From assembly GCF_013408745.1 (NCBI RefSeq), contig NZ_JACCBJ010000001.1, positions 3,596,001-3,660,000 of the forward strand: a stretch of DNA of 64,000 nt, written 5' to 3'. Of the stretch, positions 8,942 through 17,214 are shown one piece after another; the first letter of the stretch is position 1, and each line of letters begins with the position of its first letter. A program made the position numbers and the translations under genes. The notes below the pieces were generated by a model. The model ran no database searches, had not been told where the DNA came from, and saw only the letters and a list, made by a program, of their open reading frames with translations. The DNA comes from Leifsonia soli (GTDB taxonomy: Bacteria > Actinomycetota > Actinomycetes > Actinomycetales > Microbacteriaceae).

Positions 8942-9762
8942 TCGTCAATCCCGTCGAGAAGTGGACGGGCCGTGTGCTGCTCGTCCTCGTGCTCGTCCTC
9001 ACCGTCATCCCGCTGCTCAACATGGTCTCGGCGGCGCTGCAGCCGGCCGACGTCAACCCGACCGGTCTGGCGTGGCCGACGAACCCGCAGTGGGGCAACT
9101 TCGTGGAGGCCTTCAACACCGGCCACGTCTGGGAGCTCCTCGGCTCGAGCGCCCTCATCGTGCTCGGGGTCGTCCCGATCAGCCTCGTCATCGCGAGCCT
9201 CGCCGGCTACGCCCTCGGCAGCCTCCGGATGAAGGGGTCGCGTGCGCTTCTCATCCTCTTCGTGCTGGGGCTCACCATCCCGTTCGAGGCGCTGATCATC
9301 CCGCTGTACTACGAGATGCAGTCGCTCAACGTTCTGAACACGCAGTGGGCGATCATCCTGCCGCTCATCGGTCTGTTCATGCCGTTCAGCGTGTTCTGGA
9401 TGCGCGCCCACTTCGTCGGAGTGCCGACGGAGCTCTCCGAGGCGGCCAGGGTCGACGGGGCTGGGATGTGGCAGGAGCTCCGGCTCATCCACCTCCCGCT
9501 CGCGCGCCCCGCGCTGTCGGCCCTCGGCATCCTGCTGTTCCTGTGGACCTGGAACCAGTTCCTGCTGCCCGTCGTGCTCATCGCCGACCCGCTGCAGCGC
9601 ACGGTGGCCGGGGCGCTGACGTTCTTCCAGGGGCAGTACAGCCTCAGCATCCCGCTGCTGAACGCGGGTGCGCTGATCATCATCCTCCCGACGATCCTGG
9701 TCTTCGTCATCTTCCAGCGCCAGTTCATCCGGGCGCTGATCCAGGGCGCGGTCAAGGGCTGA
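8938..9762 (+). CDS. Sugar ABC transporter permease, MalG type (importer 2)
   Basis: This 274-residue CUT1 permease has a short cytoplasmic N-terminus with the first helix beginning near residue 11. The docking loop reads EAARVDGAGMWQELRLIHLP, and the protein ends with a short basic tail after the last helix. It overlaps the upstream permease by 4 bp (ATGA), and the glycosidase gene starts 3 nt after its stop. It should pair with the preceding protein in the membrane and use an ATPase encoded elsewhere. Confidence 0.92.
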   Translation: MIVNPVEKWTGRVLLVLVLVLTVIPLLNMVSAALQPADVNPTGLAWPTNPQWGNFVEAFNTGHVWELLGSSALIVLGVVPISLVIASLAGYALGSLRMKGSRALLILFVLGLTIPFEALIIPLYYEMQSLNVLNTQWAIILPLIGLFMPFSVFWMRAHFVGVPTELSEAARVDGAGMWQELRLIHLPLARPALSALGILLFLWTWNQFLLPVVLIADPLQRTVAGALTFFQGQYSLSIPLLNAGALIIILPTILVFVIFQRQFIRALIQGAVKG

Positions 9763-9765
9763 CGG

Positions 9766-10758
9766 ATGGGGTTCAGCAGAGACGGTCACTGGGTCTGGGA
9801 TTTCTGGGTCGCCGACGACGGCGACCTCTTCCACCTCTTCTACCTGCACGCGCCGGTGTCGCTCGTCGACCCGGACCTGCGGCATCGCAACGCCCGGATC
9901 GGGCACGCGACCTCCTCGGACCTGATCGCCTGGGTCGACCACGGCACGGTGCTGGGCCCCGGCGGTCCGGGCGACCTGGACGCATCGGCGACCTGGACGG
10001 GCAGCGTCGTCCGCGACGGCGACGGCGCCTGGAGGATGTTCTACACCGGGTCCGCGTTCCTCTCGGCGGGCGAGATCACCAACATCGAGACGATCGGCGT
10101 CGCGGTGTCCGACGATCTCTTCCACTGGCGCAAGGACGACCGCCTGCGGCTGCAGGCCGACCCGCGCTGGTACGAGGTGCTGCCCGACCGCACCTGGCAC
10201 GAGGAGGCGTGGCGCGACCCGTGGGTGTTCCGCGACCCCGAGGGCGACGGCTGGCACATGCTGATCACGGCCCGCGTACGCGACGGCGCCTCGGCCCGTG
10301 ACCGCGGCGTGGTGGGGCACGCGGTCTCGAACGACCTCGTGGACTGGCGCGTCCAACCGCCCCTCACGGAGCCGGGCGCCGGGTTCGCGCACCTGGAGGT
10401 GCCGCAGAGCGTCCGCCTGGGCGGACGGGACTGGCTGCTGTTCTCGTGCGACACGGCCCATCTCGCCGGCGACCGGATGGCCGGCCCCGGCGGGATCTGG
10501 ATCGCACCCGCCGCGTCGCCGCTCGGCCCGTTCGACCTCGGAGCGGCGGAGCTGCTCCTGGACGAGCGCTACTATGCGGGACGTGTCGTGGTCGGCCGCG
10601 ACGAGTCGCCGCACCTCCTGGCGTTCGAGAACACCGGGGAGGCCGGCGGGTTCGGCGGCCGGATCACCGACCCGATCGCGCTGACGCTGGAGGCGGACGG
10701 CGCAGGAGGGATGCGGCCCCGGGCCGCCATCGACGACAGAGAGACGGAGACCACATGA
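9766..10758 (+). CDS. Five-bladed beta-propeller glycoside hydrolase (GH32/43/68-like)
   Basis: This 330-residue cytoplasmic protein without a signal peptide has the hallmarks of the GH32/GH68/GH43 superfamily. WVWDFW near the N-terminus carries the nucleophile candidate Asp12, WRDPWVF carries the RDP-type transition-state stabiliser (Arg150-Asp151-Pro152), and AHLEV carries the acid/base candidate Glu211. A WTGSVV strand lies between them. The combination resembles fructan-acting enzymes more than arabinanases, but exact family assignment needs a profile search. A close paralogue lies at 57826 beside a sugar kinase and a GH91 enzyme, which supports a beta-fructosidase-type activity on sugars delivered by importer 2. 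The gene lies between importer and hydrolase genes with 3-nt and overlapping junctions. Confidence 0.8.
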   Translation: MGFSRDGHWVWDFWVADDGDLFHLFYLHAPVSLVDPDLRHRNARIGHATSSDLIAWVDHGTVLGPGGPGDLDASATWTGSVVRDGDGAWRMFYTGSAFLSAGEITNIETIGVAVSDDLFHWRKDDRLRLQADPRWYEVLPDRTWHEEAWRDPWVFRDPEGDGWHMLITARVRDGASARDRGVVGHAVSNDLVDWRVQPPLTEPGAGFAHLEVPQSVRLGGRDWLLFSCDTAHLAGDRMAGPGGIWIAPAASPLGPFDLGAAELLLDERYYAGRVVVGRDESPHLLAFENTGEAGGFGGRITDPIALTLEADGAGGMRPRAAIDDRETETT

Positions 10759-11912
10759 CCGACGTGATCGAGGGCACCGCCCAGGCCGGCTTCGACGGGG
10801 TCGCTTCGGCGTTCGCCGACGCGTTCGCCGGGAGGCCGACGATGGGAGCCGCGCTGTCCGTCCGCGTGGACGGCCGGCCGGTCGTGCAGCTCTGGGGCGG
10901 CGTGAAGGACGAGCGCGACGGGCGGCCGTGGACCGCGGACACGGCCTCCGTGGTGTTCTCGTGCACCAAGGGCGTCATGTCAATCCTCGTCGCCCGCCTC
11001 GTGCAGGACGGCCTGCTCGACTACGAGGCGCCGGTCAGCCGCTACTGGCCCGAGTTCGCCGCGGCCGGGAAGGGCGGTGTGACGGTCGCCGAGCTGCTGT
11101 CGCACCGCGCCGGACTCTCCGCGCTGCGCGAGCGGCTCACGCTCGACCAGGCGCTCGACTGGGAGACGGTCACCGGCCTCCTCGCCGCTCAGGAGCCGCT
11201 GTGGGCGCCGGGCACCGGGTACGCCTACCACGCGCTCACCCACGGCTGGCTGGCGGGCGAGCTCGTCCGCCGCGTCACCTCCACGATGCCCGGCGCCTAC
11301 CTGGCATCGATCGCCGCACCCTGGTCGGACGACCTGTGGATCGGGCTGCCCGCCGACCGTACTGACCGCGTCGCGCACCTGCAGGCGTCGGAGAGCCAGG
11401 TCGAGGCGGGGGAGCAGCTGGAGCAGGCCGAGTCGCCCTGGACGGCGCTCGCCATGACGCTCGGCGACGCCTTCCCACCGGAGCTCGTGACCCCGGAAGG
11501 CGGCTTCAACGACCCGCGGGTCCGGGCGGCGCAGATCCCCGGCGCCGGCGGCATCGCGACCGCGGATGCGCTCGCGGCCCTCTGGTCGTCGACGGTGGCG
11601 GAGACCGACGGTGTGCGGGTGCTGGACGACGACGTGCTCGATGCCGGCCTCATCCCGATGAGCGGGGGAGAGCCGGTATTCCCGACGCCCGGGCCCTGGC
11701 CGCGCTGGGCGCGGGGCTTCCAGCTGGACTCGGAGGCGCGTCGGTACCTCGGTCCGTCGAGCCTCGGCCACGACGGGGCCGGAGGGCAGGTCGCCTTCGC
11801 CGATCGCGACGACCGCGTGGGCTTCGCGTTCGTCACCAACTGGATGGAGGCGGGAGCCGACGAGCGGGCGACCACCATCGTCGCCGCGCTGAAGCGCGCG
11901 CTCGGCCGCTAG
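10755..11912 (+). CDS. Serine beta-lactamase-fold hydrolase (class C / EstB type)
   Basis: This 385-residue protein of the beta-lactamase-related (serine hydrolase) family has the nucleophile motif SCTK with Ser69 and Lys72, and a tyrosine motif at about residues 156-158 (YAY) as expected for EstB-like esterases. There is no signal peptide, which argues against antibiotic resistance and for a cytoplasmic esterase or amidase. The start overlaps the glycosidase stop (ATGA), so it is the last gene of the importer 2 operon. A role in removing ester groups such as acetyl from imported oligosaccharides would fit the context but is inference. The next gene is convergent. Confidence 0.85.
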   Translation: MTDVIEGTAQAGFDGVASAFADAFAGRPTMGAALSVRVDGRPVVQLWGGVKDERDGRPWTADTASVVFSCTKGVMSILVARLVQDGLLDYEAPVSRYWPEFAAAGKGGVTVAELLSHRAGLSALRERLTLDQALDWETVTGLLAAQEPLWAPGTGYAYHALTHGWLAGELVRRVTSTMPGAYLASIAAPWSDDLWIGLPADRTDRVAHLQASESQVEAGEQLEQAESPWTALAMTLGDAFPPELVTPEGGFNDPRVRAAQIPGAGGIATADALAALWSSTVAETDGVRVLDDDVLDAGLIPMSGGEPVFPTPGPWPRWARGFQLDSEARRYLGPSSLGHDGAGGQVAFADRDDRVGFAFVTNWMEAGADERATTIVAALKRALGR

Positions 11913-11930
11913 CTCGCCGCTAGCTCCCCG

Positions 11931-11988
11931 CGAGTTGCGACATCACGTCGCACCTCGCGCCGAATGGGAGCAACGACTCACCCCTCGA
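11931..11988. repeat. Intergenic palindromic repeat, copy 2
   Basis: This is a second copy of the element at 5337-5394, again between convergent genes. The palindrome GCGAGTTGCGACAT/ACGTCGCACCTCGC around one base (11944) has two mismatched pairs. The downstream tail CCGAATGGGAGCAACGACTCA is conserved with copy 1. Confidence 0.7.
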
Positions 11989-12008
11989 TCCGCCGGCGGA
12001 GCCCGGGC

Positions 12009-13304
12009 TCAGTCGATGAGGAGGGCCGGCGCGACCTCGTGCTCGTGCAGGGACGAGGCGAGCATCTCCATCCCGATGCCGGGCGCCAGCGGGGCGCGAT
12101 AGCGGCCGCCGGTCACCTCCGCCGGGGTGACGAAGTGCTCGTGCAGGTGCGTCGTGTACTCGATCATCCGGCCGTCCTGGCTGCCGGAGACGGCGACGAA
12201 GTCGAACATCGAGAAGTGCTGCACCGCCTCGCACAGGCCGACGCCGCCGGCGTGCGGGCAGACCGGGACTCCGAACTTCGCCGCCAGCAGCAGGATCGCG
12301 ATGTTCTCGTTGACCCCGGCGACGCGGGTGGAGTCGATCTGCACGATGGATGCGGCCCCCGCCTGCAGGAGCTGCTTGAACAGCACGCGGCTCATTCCGT
12401 GCTCGCCGGTCGCGATCGGGACCGGCGCGACGGCCTGGGCGATCGCGGCATGGGCGAGGATGTCGTCCGGGCTGGTCGGCTCCTCCACCCAGGCGAGGTC
12501 GAAGGGCTGGAGGGCGCGGATCCACTCGATGGCCTGGTCGCGGTCCCAGCGCTGGTTGGCGTCGATGGCGATCCGGATGTCGGGGCCGACCGCGTCCCGG
12601 GCGACCCGGAGTCGGCGGAGGTCGTCGTCGAGCCGGTCGCCGACCTTCAGCTTGATCTGGGTGAAGCCGTCGTCGACCGCCTCGCGCGCCAGGCGGCGCA
12701 GCTTCTCGTCCGAGTAGCCGAGCCAGCCGGGGGTCGTCGTGTACCCGGGGTAGCCGTCGGCGAGCAGTTCCGCCTCGCGGGCGGCGCGGCCCGGCTCCGC
12801 GGCGCGCAGCAGGTCGAGCGCCTGCTCCGGGGTGAGGGCGTCGGTGAGGTACCGGAAGTCGACGAGCGCGACGAGCTCCTCCGGCGACATGCGGGAGAGC
12901 AGCTGCCACAGAGGGAGGCCGGCGCGTTTGGCCTTGAGGTCCCAGAAGGCGTTCACCACGGCGCCGATCGCCATGTGCATGACGCCCTTCTCGGGCCCGA
13001 GCCAGCGGAGCTGCGAGTCGTGGACGAACTCGCGCCAGAACCCGCCGAGGTCGTCCAGGATCGCCTCGACGTCCCGGCCCTCGACGCGGTGGGCGATGGC
13101 CTCGATGGCGGCGACCTGGACGTCGTTGCCGCGGCCGATCGTGAAGACGAAGGCGTGGCCCTCGTGGCCGTCGGCGGCGTCGGTGGTGACGCGGAGGTAC
13201 GCGGCGGAGTAGTCCGGATCCGGGTTCATCGCATCCGACCCGTCCAGCAGGGCCGATGTCTCGAACCGCACATCCAGGGTCTCGAAGCCCGTGACGATAC
13301 TCAC
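12009..13304 (-). CDS. fucD: L-fuconate dehydratase
   Basis: This 431-residue enolase-superfamily enzyme should convert L-fuconate to 2-keto-3-deoxy-L-fuconate. The catalytic set is visible: IKLKV with Lys218 and Lys220, IDANQRWD with Asp248, VEEP with Glu274, TGEHG with Glu301, and CPHAGG with His351. To my recollection these fall at the same numbers as in the characterised Xanthomonas enzyme (Lys220 and His351), and the length also fits. It starts at GTG 13304 with AGAGGA upstream. A palindrome of the CCTATAGG class lies 29 bp upstream of the start, so it is probably controlled by the GntR gene next door. It catalyses the third chemical step of the L-fucose route encoded across this region. 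Confidence 0.93.
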   Translation of the reverse strand: MSIVTGFETLDVRFETSALLDGSDAMNPDPDYSAAYLRVTTDAADGHEGHAFVFTIGRGNDVQVAAIEAIAHRVEGRDVEAILDDLGGFWREFVHDSQLRWLGPEKGVMHMAIGAVVNAFWDLKAKRAGLPLWQLLSRMSPEELVALVDFRYLTDALTPEQALDLLRAAEPGRAAREAELLADGYPGYTTTPGWLGYSDEKLRRLAREAVDDGFTQIKLKVGDRLDDDLRRLRVARDAVGPDIRIAIDANQRWDRDQAIEWIRALQPFDLAWVEEPTSPDDILAHAAIAQAVAPVPIATGEHGMSRVLFKQLLQAGAASIVQIDSTRVAGVNENIAILLLAAKFGVPVCPHAGGVGLCEAVQHFSMFDFVAVSGSQDGRMIEYTTHLHEHFVTPAEVTGGRYRAPLAPGIGMEMLASSLHEHEVAPALLID

Positions 13305-13332
13305 GCCGTTGTCCTCTCGCTCGTCGTACTCA

Positions 13333-13348
13333 ATATCCTATTGGATAT
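13333..13348. promoter_or_regulatory. Putative GntR operator upstream of fucD (CCTATAGG class)
   Basis: ATATCCTATTGGATAT is a 16-bp near-perfect palindrome 29 bp before the fucD start. It shares its core with sites at 19559-19570, 21053-21064 and 26498-26512, all upstream of L-fucose pathway genes. Confidence 0.65.
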
Positions 13349-13400
13349 AGCCAGCCGAGCGCCACCGAAAGGGCGACGAGTCGTGACTCTTTGCCGGTAT

Positions 13401-13437
13401 CCGCGGCGAGTTGCGGCATGATGCCGCAACTCCGCGG
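13401..13437. repeat. Intergenic palindromic repeat, copy 3 (inverted orientation)
   Basis: GAGTTGCGGCAT (13408-13419) and its exact reverse complement (13421-13432) surround one base, with CCGCGG flanking both sides. The sequence before it (13368-13400) resembles the tail of copies 1 and 2 in reverse orientation. It lies 11 bp beyond the stop of the GntR gene, on that gene's downstream side, so it could terminate the GntR transcript. Confidence 0.6.
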
Positions 13438-13447
13438 GGTGGAGGAG

Positions 13448-14155
13448 CTAGCCCGCCTTCTCGGCCTCGGCGAGGCTGGCGGAGATGCGCGCGTACGACT
13501 TGGTGATGTGGTCGAGCATCGCCTTCTCGGCCGACGCGGGCTTGCCGCTGCGCAGCGCCTCGAGGACGGCCTCGTGCTCGCCCGAGGTCTCGTCGACCAC
13601 GCCGTGCTTGAAGTAGATGCGGTACTGGTGCATGTGCGACCGGAGCCGGCCGATCGCGTCGGCGAGCAGCGCGTTGCCCGAGTGCTCCGCGATGATGCGG
13701 TGGAACTCGGCGTCCTGGTTGGCGAAGTCCTTGTAGTCCTTGAAGCGGTCGCCGCCGGTCTGCGCCGCCTGGCCGCTGCGGTGCATCGCGTCGCAGAGCT
13801 CCTCGAGCTGCGTCAGCGTCGCCGCGTCCAGCTCGCCGGCGGCGTTGCGCGTCGCGTACGGCTCCAGCAGCCGGCGCATCTCGAACAGCTGGCGCAGCCC
13901 GTCGCTGTCGAGCAGCGGGGCGGCGGTGTAGCCCTTCAGCGCCTTCTTGACGACGAGCCCCTCGGACTCCAGACGTGCCAGCGCCTCGCGCACCGGGGTG
14001 GGGGAGACGTTGAGCTGACGGGCGATGCCGTCGATGCTGGCGCGGCTTCCCGGCTCGATCACCTGGTCCATCAGCAGTCCGAGGACGGCGTCGTACACGT
14101 CGTCGGCCAGCGCCCGCCGCGCCGGCAGGAAGTGTTCCCCCGATTGGATCGTCAT
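13448..14155 (-). CDS. GntR-family regulator, FadR/FCD subfamily (L-fucose locus)
   Basis: This 235-residue regulator has an N-terminal winged helix-turn-helix (IDGIARQLNVSPTPVREALARL) and a C-terminal all-helical FCD effector domain. Metal or ligand-binding candidates in the FCD part are the aspartate and histidine of DAEFHRIIAEH, HMHQYR and GEHEAV. ATG 14155 is preceded by AGGA at a good distance; an in-frame GTG at 14161 is the alternative. It sits between the aldo-keto reductase gene and fucD, inside the L-fucose locus. The CCTATAGG palindromes upstream of four transcription units are the likely targets. The inducer is unknown; fucose, fuconate or a keto-deoxy acid are candidates. Confidence 0.9.
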   Translation of the reverse strand: MTIQSGEHFLPARRALADDVYDAVLGLLMDQVIEPGSRASIDGIARQLNVSPTPVREALARLESEGLVVKKALKGYTAAPLLDSDGLRQLFEMRRLLEPYATRNAAGELDAATLTQLEELCDAMHRSGQAAQTGGDRFKDYKDFANQDAEFHRIIAEHSGNALLADAIGRLRSHMHQYRIYFKHGVVDETSGEHEAVLEALRSGKPASAEKAMLDHITKSYARISASLAEAEKAG

Positions 14156-14210
14156 GTGCACATCCTAGGTCTGCGCCCGCAGAACCGAGAGGATAGAGGA
14201 TGCAGGATCT

Positions 14211-15188
14211 TCATGGCAGCAGGCCTGCCTCCCGGAGCTCGTCCCAGACCGCCTCCGGCACCGGGGGTGCGGACAGGCGGGCGTTCCGCTCGATCTGCGC
14301 CGGGGTGTCCGCGCCGAGCACGACGGTCGAGACGGCCGGATGGCGCAGCGGGAACTGTACCGCGAGCTGCGGAACGGTCACCCCGTGGCGCTCGGCCACG
14401 TCGGCGATGCGGTTCACGTGGGCGATCAGCTCCGGCGACGCCGCCCCGTAGACGAAGGTGGCATCGGGCGCCGGCCGGTCCGTCGCGAGGATGCCCGAGT
14501 TGAAGACGGCGGCGACCGCGACGGACACGCCGCGCTCCTGCGCCGCAGGGAGCAGGTCCTGCTCCGCGGACGGGTCGAGCAGCGTGTAGCGGTTCGCGCA
14601 CATCACGATGTCGAGGTCCGTCTCGCGGACGAACCGGGTGAGCATGGCCGTCTGATTCATCCCGGCCCCGTACGAGCGGATGACGCCCTGCGACCGCAGT
14701 TCGTCGAGCGCGGGGAACGCGCCCTCCAGCGCCTCGCGCTCGTAGTCGTCCGGGTCGTGCACGAACAGCACGTCGATCCGATCGACCCCGAGGCGCCGCA
14801 GGGAGTCCTCCACCGAGCGGAGCACGCCGTCGCGCGAGTAGTCGAGGCGGCGCCGCCGCGTGGAGGGCACGTCGAACAGGTTCGCGATGTCGGTGTCGCC
14901 CGGCCGGTGGTCCGGGTTCGGCTCGAGCACGCGGCCCACCTTGGTCGAGAGCACATACTCGTCGCGCGGGAAGGCGCGCAGGCCCTCGCCCAGGCGCTCC
15001 TCCGCGAGCCCCAGCCCGTAGTGCGGCGCCGTGTCGTAGTAGCGGATGCCGGCCTCCCAGGCGGCGGGCACGATGCCCGGCCACTCGTCCTCGGGGCGCG
15101 GCCGGTAGAGGTTGCCGAGGGCGGCGGAACCGTAGCCGATCGGCCCGACGGTCAGCCCGCCCCGGCCGAACGCGCGCTGGGGGCCCAT
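14211..15188 (-). CDS. Aldo/keto reductase, probable L-fucose dehydrogenase
   Basis: This 325-residue NAD(P)-dependent (beta/alpha)8 aldo/keto reductase has the catalytic tetrad Asp52 (in YYDTAPHYG), Tyr57, Lys83 (in STKVGR) and His144 (in FVHDPDD). The STKVGRVLEP motif is typical of the subfamily that contains D-threo-aldose 1-dehydrogenase / L-fucose dehydrogenase, which oxidises L-fucose at C1 to the lactone. Its ATG shares one base with the stop of the preceding enolase-superfamily gene (TGATG), making it the last gene of the binding-protein to dehydratase operon. With the lactonase and fuconate dehydratase encoded nearby, this assigns it to the first step of L-fucose oxidation. The substrate assignment is by subfamily and context. 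Confidence 0.85.
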   Translation of the reverse strand: MGPQRAFGRGGLTVGPIGYGSAALGNLYRPRPEDEWPGIVPAAWEAGIRYYDTAPHYGLGLAEERLGEGLRAFPRDEYVLSTKVGRVLEPNPDHRPGDTDIANLFDVPSTRRRRLDYSRDGVLRSVEDSLRRLGVDRIDVLFVHDPDDYEREALEGAFPALDELRSQGVIRSYGAGMNQTAMLTRFVRETDLDIVMCANRYTLLDPSAEQDLLPAAQERGVSVAVAAVFNSGILATDRPAPDATFVYGAASPELIAHVNRIADVAERHGVTVPQLAVQFPLRHPAVSTVVLGADTPAQIERNARLSAPPVPEAVWDELREAGLLP

Positions 15189-16312
15189 CAGGCGACCCGC
15201 AGATCGTCGACGGCGTCCAGATCCCACTCGATCCCGAGGCCCGGCTGCGACGGCGCCAGGCCGTGGCCGTCTCGGATGACCATCTCGGAGCGGGTCACCG
15301 CGCGCAGCTGCGGGATGTGCTCCAGGTAGAGCGCGTTCGGAACCGCGCAGCACAGCGACACGTGCAGCTCCATCAGGAAGTGCGGGGCGACCGCAACGTT
15401 GAACGCCTCGGCGAGGTGCGCGACCTTCAGCCACGGCGTGATGCCGCCGACGCGCGCGACATCCACCTGGACGATGGAGGCCGCCCCCGACTGCAGGTAC
15501 TCGCGGAAGTGCCCGACCGAGTAGATCGACTCTCCGACCGCGACCGGCACGCTGGTCGACTCGGCGAGGCGGCGGTGACCGGCGACGTCCTCCGCGGGCA
15601 GCGGCTCCTCGAACCAGAAGATGTCGAGCTTCTCGAACAGTGCAGCGCGACGGATGGCCTCGGCGGCCGTCAGCGACTGGTTGGCATCCACCATGATGTC
15701 CATCCTGTCCCCGACGGCCTCGCGGATGGCGCTGAGCCGCTCGAAGTCCTCGTGCGCGCGCGGCTTGCCGACCTTGATCTTCACGCCGCCGAGCCCGCGC
15801 CGCTGCGACTCGACCGCCTGGGCGACGAGCTCGTCCGTGCTGAAGTGCAGCCAGCCTCCCTCCGTGTCGTAGAGGGGGATGCGCGGCTGCGCCCCGCCGG
15901 CGGCCACCCAGAGCGGGAGGCCGGCGGCCTTGCAGCGGGCGTCCCACACCGCGGTGTCGACCGCCGCCAGGGCGAGCGACGTGATGAGGCCGACGGTCGT
16001 GGCCCGGGTGGAGGAGAACAGCGCACGCCAGACGTCCTCCGGACGGTTCACGTCCATCCCGACCACCACATCGAGCAGCGTCTCGCGCAGCAGGCTCAGG
16101 ACAGCGGCCCCGCCGGTCCCGATCGTGTAGCTGTAGCCGATGCCCTCGACTCCGCCGACGGTGCGCAGCCGGACGAAGATCGTCTCCTGCTTGAGGAAGG
16201 ACTGCACCGCGTCGGTGCGGACCGTCTCCACCTCCAGGTCGCTCAGCCACGCCTCGGCGCTGACGATCGTGCCGTCGACGGCGGTGAGGGCGGCGGGCGG
16301 GGCGAGGCTCAT
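15188..16312 (-). CDS. Enolase-superfamily (mandelate racemase type) sugar-acid dehydratase
   Basis: This 374-residue enzyme is distinct from the fuconate dehydratase in the same locus. It has the superfamily catalytic elements KIKVGK (Lys178, Lys180), VDANQ (Asp209), FEEP (Glu235), VGESIY (Glu261) and APHFLMELH (His311). It lies between the importer 3 permease and the aldo/keto reductase gene, 32 bp after the permease stop, with no strong Shine-Dalgarno. The family includes dehydratases, epimerases and racemases for sugar acids. A substrate such as another 6-deoxy-aldonate (rhamnonate, arabinonate or galactonate type) is possible but not demonstrable here. It could also process a second sugar released together with fucose. 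Confidence 0.82.
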   Translation of the reverse strand: MSLAPPAALTAVDGTIVSAEAWLSDLEVETVRTDAVQSFLKQETIFVRLRTVGGVEGIGYSYTIGTGGAAVLSLLRETLLDVVVGMDVNRPEDVWRALFSSTRATTVGLITSLALAAVDTAVWDARCKAAGLPLWVAAGGAQPRIPLYDTEGGWLHFSTDELVAQAVESQRRGLGGVKIKVGKPRAHEDFERLSAIREAVGDRMDIMVDANQSLTAAEAIRRAALFEKLDIFWFEEPLPAEDVAGHRRLAESTSVPVAVGESIYSVGHFREYLQSGAASIVQVDVARVGGITPWLKVAHLAEAFNVAVAPHFLMELHVSLCCAVPNALYLEHIPQLRAVTRSEMVIRDGHGLAPSQPGLGIEWDLDAVDDLRVA

Positions 16313-16344
16313 GGGTGTCTGCTTTCTGGTGAGGGGTGGGAGGA

Positions 16345-17214
16345 TCAGCGGCCGCCGAAGCCGCCGAGGGCGACGCCCTTGATCAGCTGCCGCTGCAGCA
16401 GGGCGACGATGATCAGCGACGGGATGATCGCGATGGTGGATGCGGCCATCATCAGGCTCCACTGGGTGCCGTGCTCGCCGGTGAACATCGAGAGGCCGAG
16501 CGGCACGGTCGCGAGCTCCTGGCTGTTGATGATGATCAGCGGCCACAGGTAGGAGTTGTAGTAGCCGACGAAGGAGAAGACGCCGAGTACCGACAGCGGA
16601 GCGGTGAGCTGCGGGAGCAGCACGGACCACAGGGTGCGGAATCTCGAGGCGCCGTCGATGAGCGCCGCCTCCTCGAACTCGATCGGGATCGTCAGGAAGA
16701 ACTGCCGAAGCAGGAAGGTGCCGAACGCGGTGAACGCGAACGGGATGATCAGCGCCGTGTACGTGTCGACGAGCCCGAGCTGGTTCATCATGATGAACAG
16801 CGGGACGACCAGCACCTCCTGCGGCAGCACCAGGGTGAGCACGTAGAGCAGGAAGATGCGGTCGCGGTACTTGAACCGGAGCCGCGAGAACGCGTACGCC
16901 GACAGCACCGCGACGATGACGGAGAGCAGGGCGCCGCAGATCGAGACGAAGAAGCCGTTGAAGATGAACCGCCCGAACGGCACGAGGGTCCAGGCGTCGA
17001 CGAAGTTCGACCACTTCACCTCGGAGCCGATGAAGGTCGGCTTCGGCGAGAACACCTCGGACTCCGGCTTGAGGGCCGAGAAGAACATCCAGATGAAGGG
17101 GAAGGTGAACAGCAGCGCGACGATGGCCATCAGCAGGGTGTTGAGCCAGGTCTTCGTGACGACCACGCGCTGGGCGGGTCGGAGCCGGTGACGGCGGAGC
17201 GTGTCACTTGTCAT
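16345..17214 (-). CDS. Sugar ABC transporter permease, MalG type (importer 3)
   Basis: This 289-residue CUT1 permease has six hydrophobic segments. The ATPase-docking loop reads EAALIDGASRFRTLWSVLLP, and the C-terminal segment LLQRQLIKGVALGGF is typical of MalG-type subunits. Its start lies 11 bp inside the end of the upstream permease gene, so the two are translationally coupled. It belongs to the L-fucose/fucoside importer operon that starts at 19441. Confidence 0.92.
   Translation of the reverse strand: MTSDTLRRHRLRPAQRVVVTKTWLNTLLMAIVALLFTFPFIWMFFSALKPESEVFSPKPTFIGSEVKWSNFVDAWTLVPFGRFIFNGFFVSICGALLSVIVAVLSAYAFSRLRFKYRDRIFLLYVLTLVLPQEVLVVPLFIMMNQLGLVDTYTALIIPFAFTAFGTFLLRQFFLTIPIEFEEAALIDGASRFRTLWSVLLPQLTAPLSVLGVFSFVGYYNSYLWPLIIINSQELATVPLGLSMFTGEHGTQWSLMMAASTIAIIPSLIIVALLQRQLIKGVALGGFGGR

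Noticed and set aside
10755..11912. Antibiotic-resistance beta-lactamase
   Set aside because: There is no signal peptide, it is coupled to a sugar operon, and the motifs fit the EstB-type esterase group at least as well.
12009..13304. Generic mandelate racemase annotation for the fuconate dehydratase gene
   Set aside because: Length, the positions of Lys220, Asp248, Glu274, Glu301 and His351, and the pathway context all fit fuconate dehydratase specifically.
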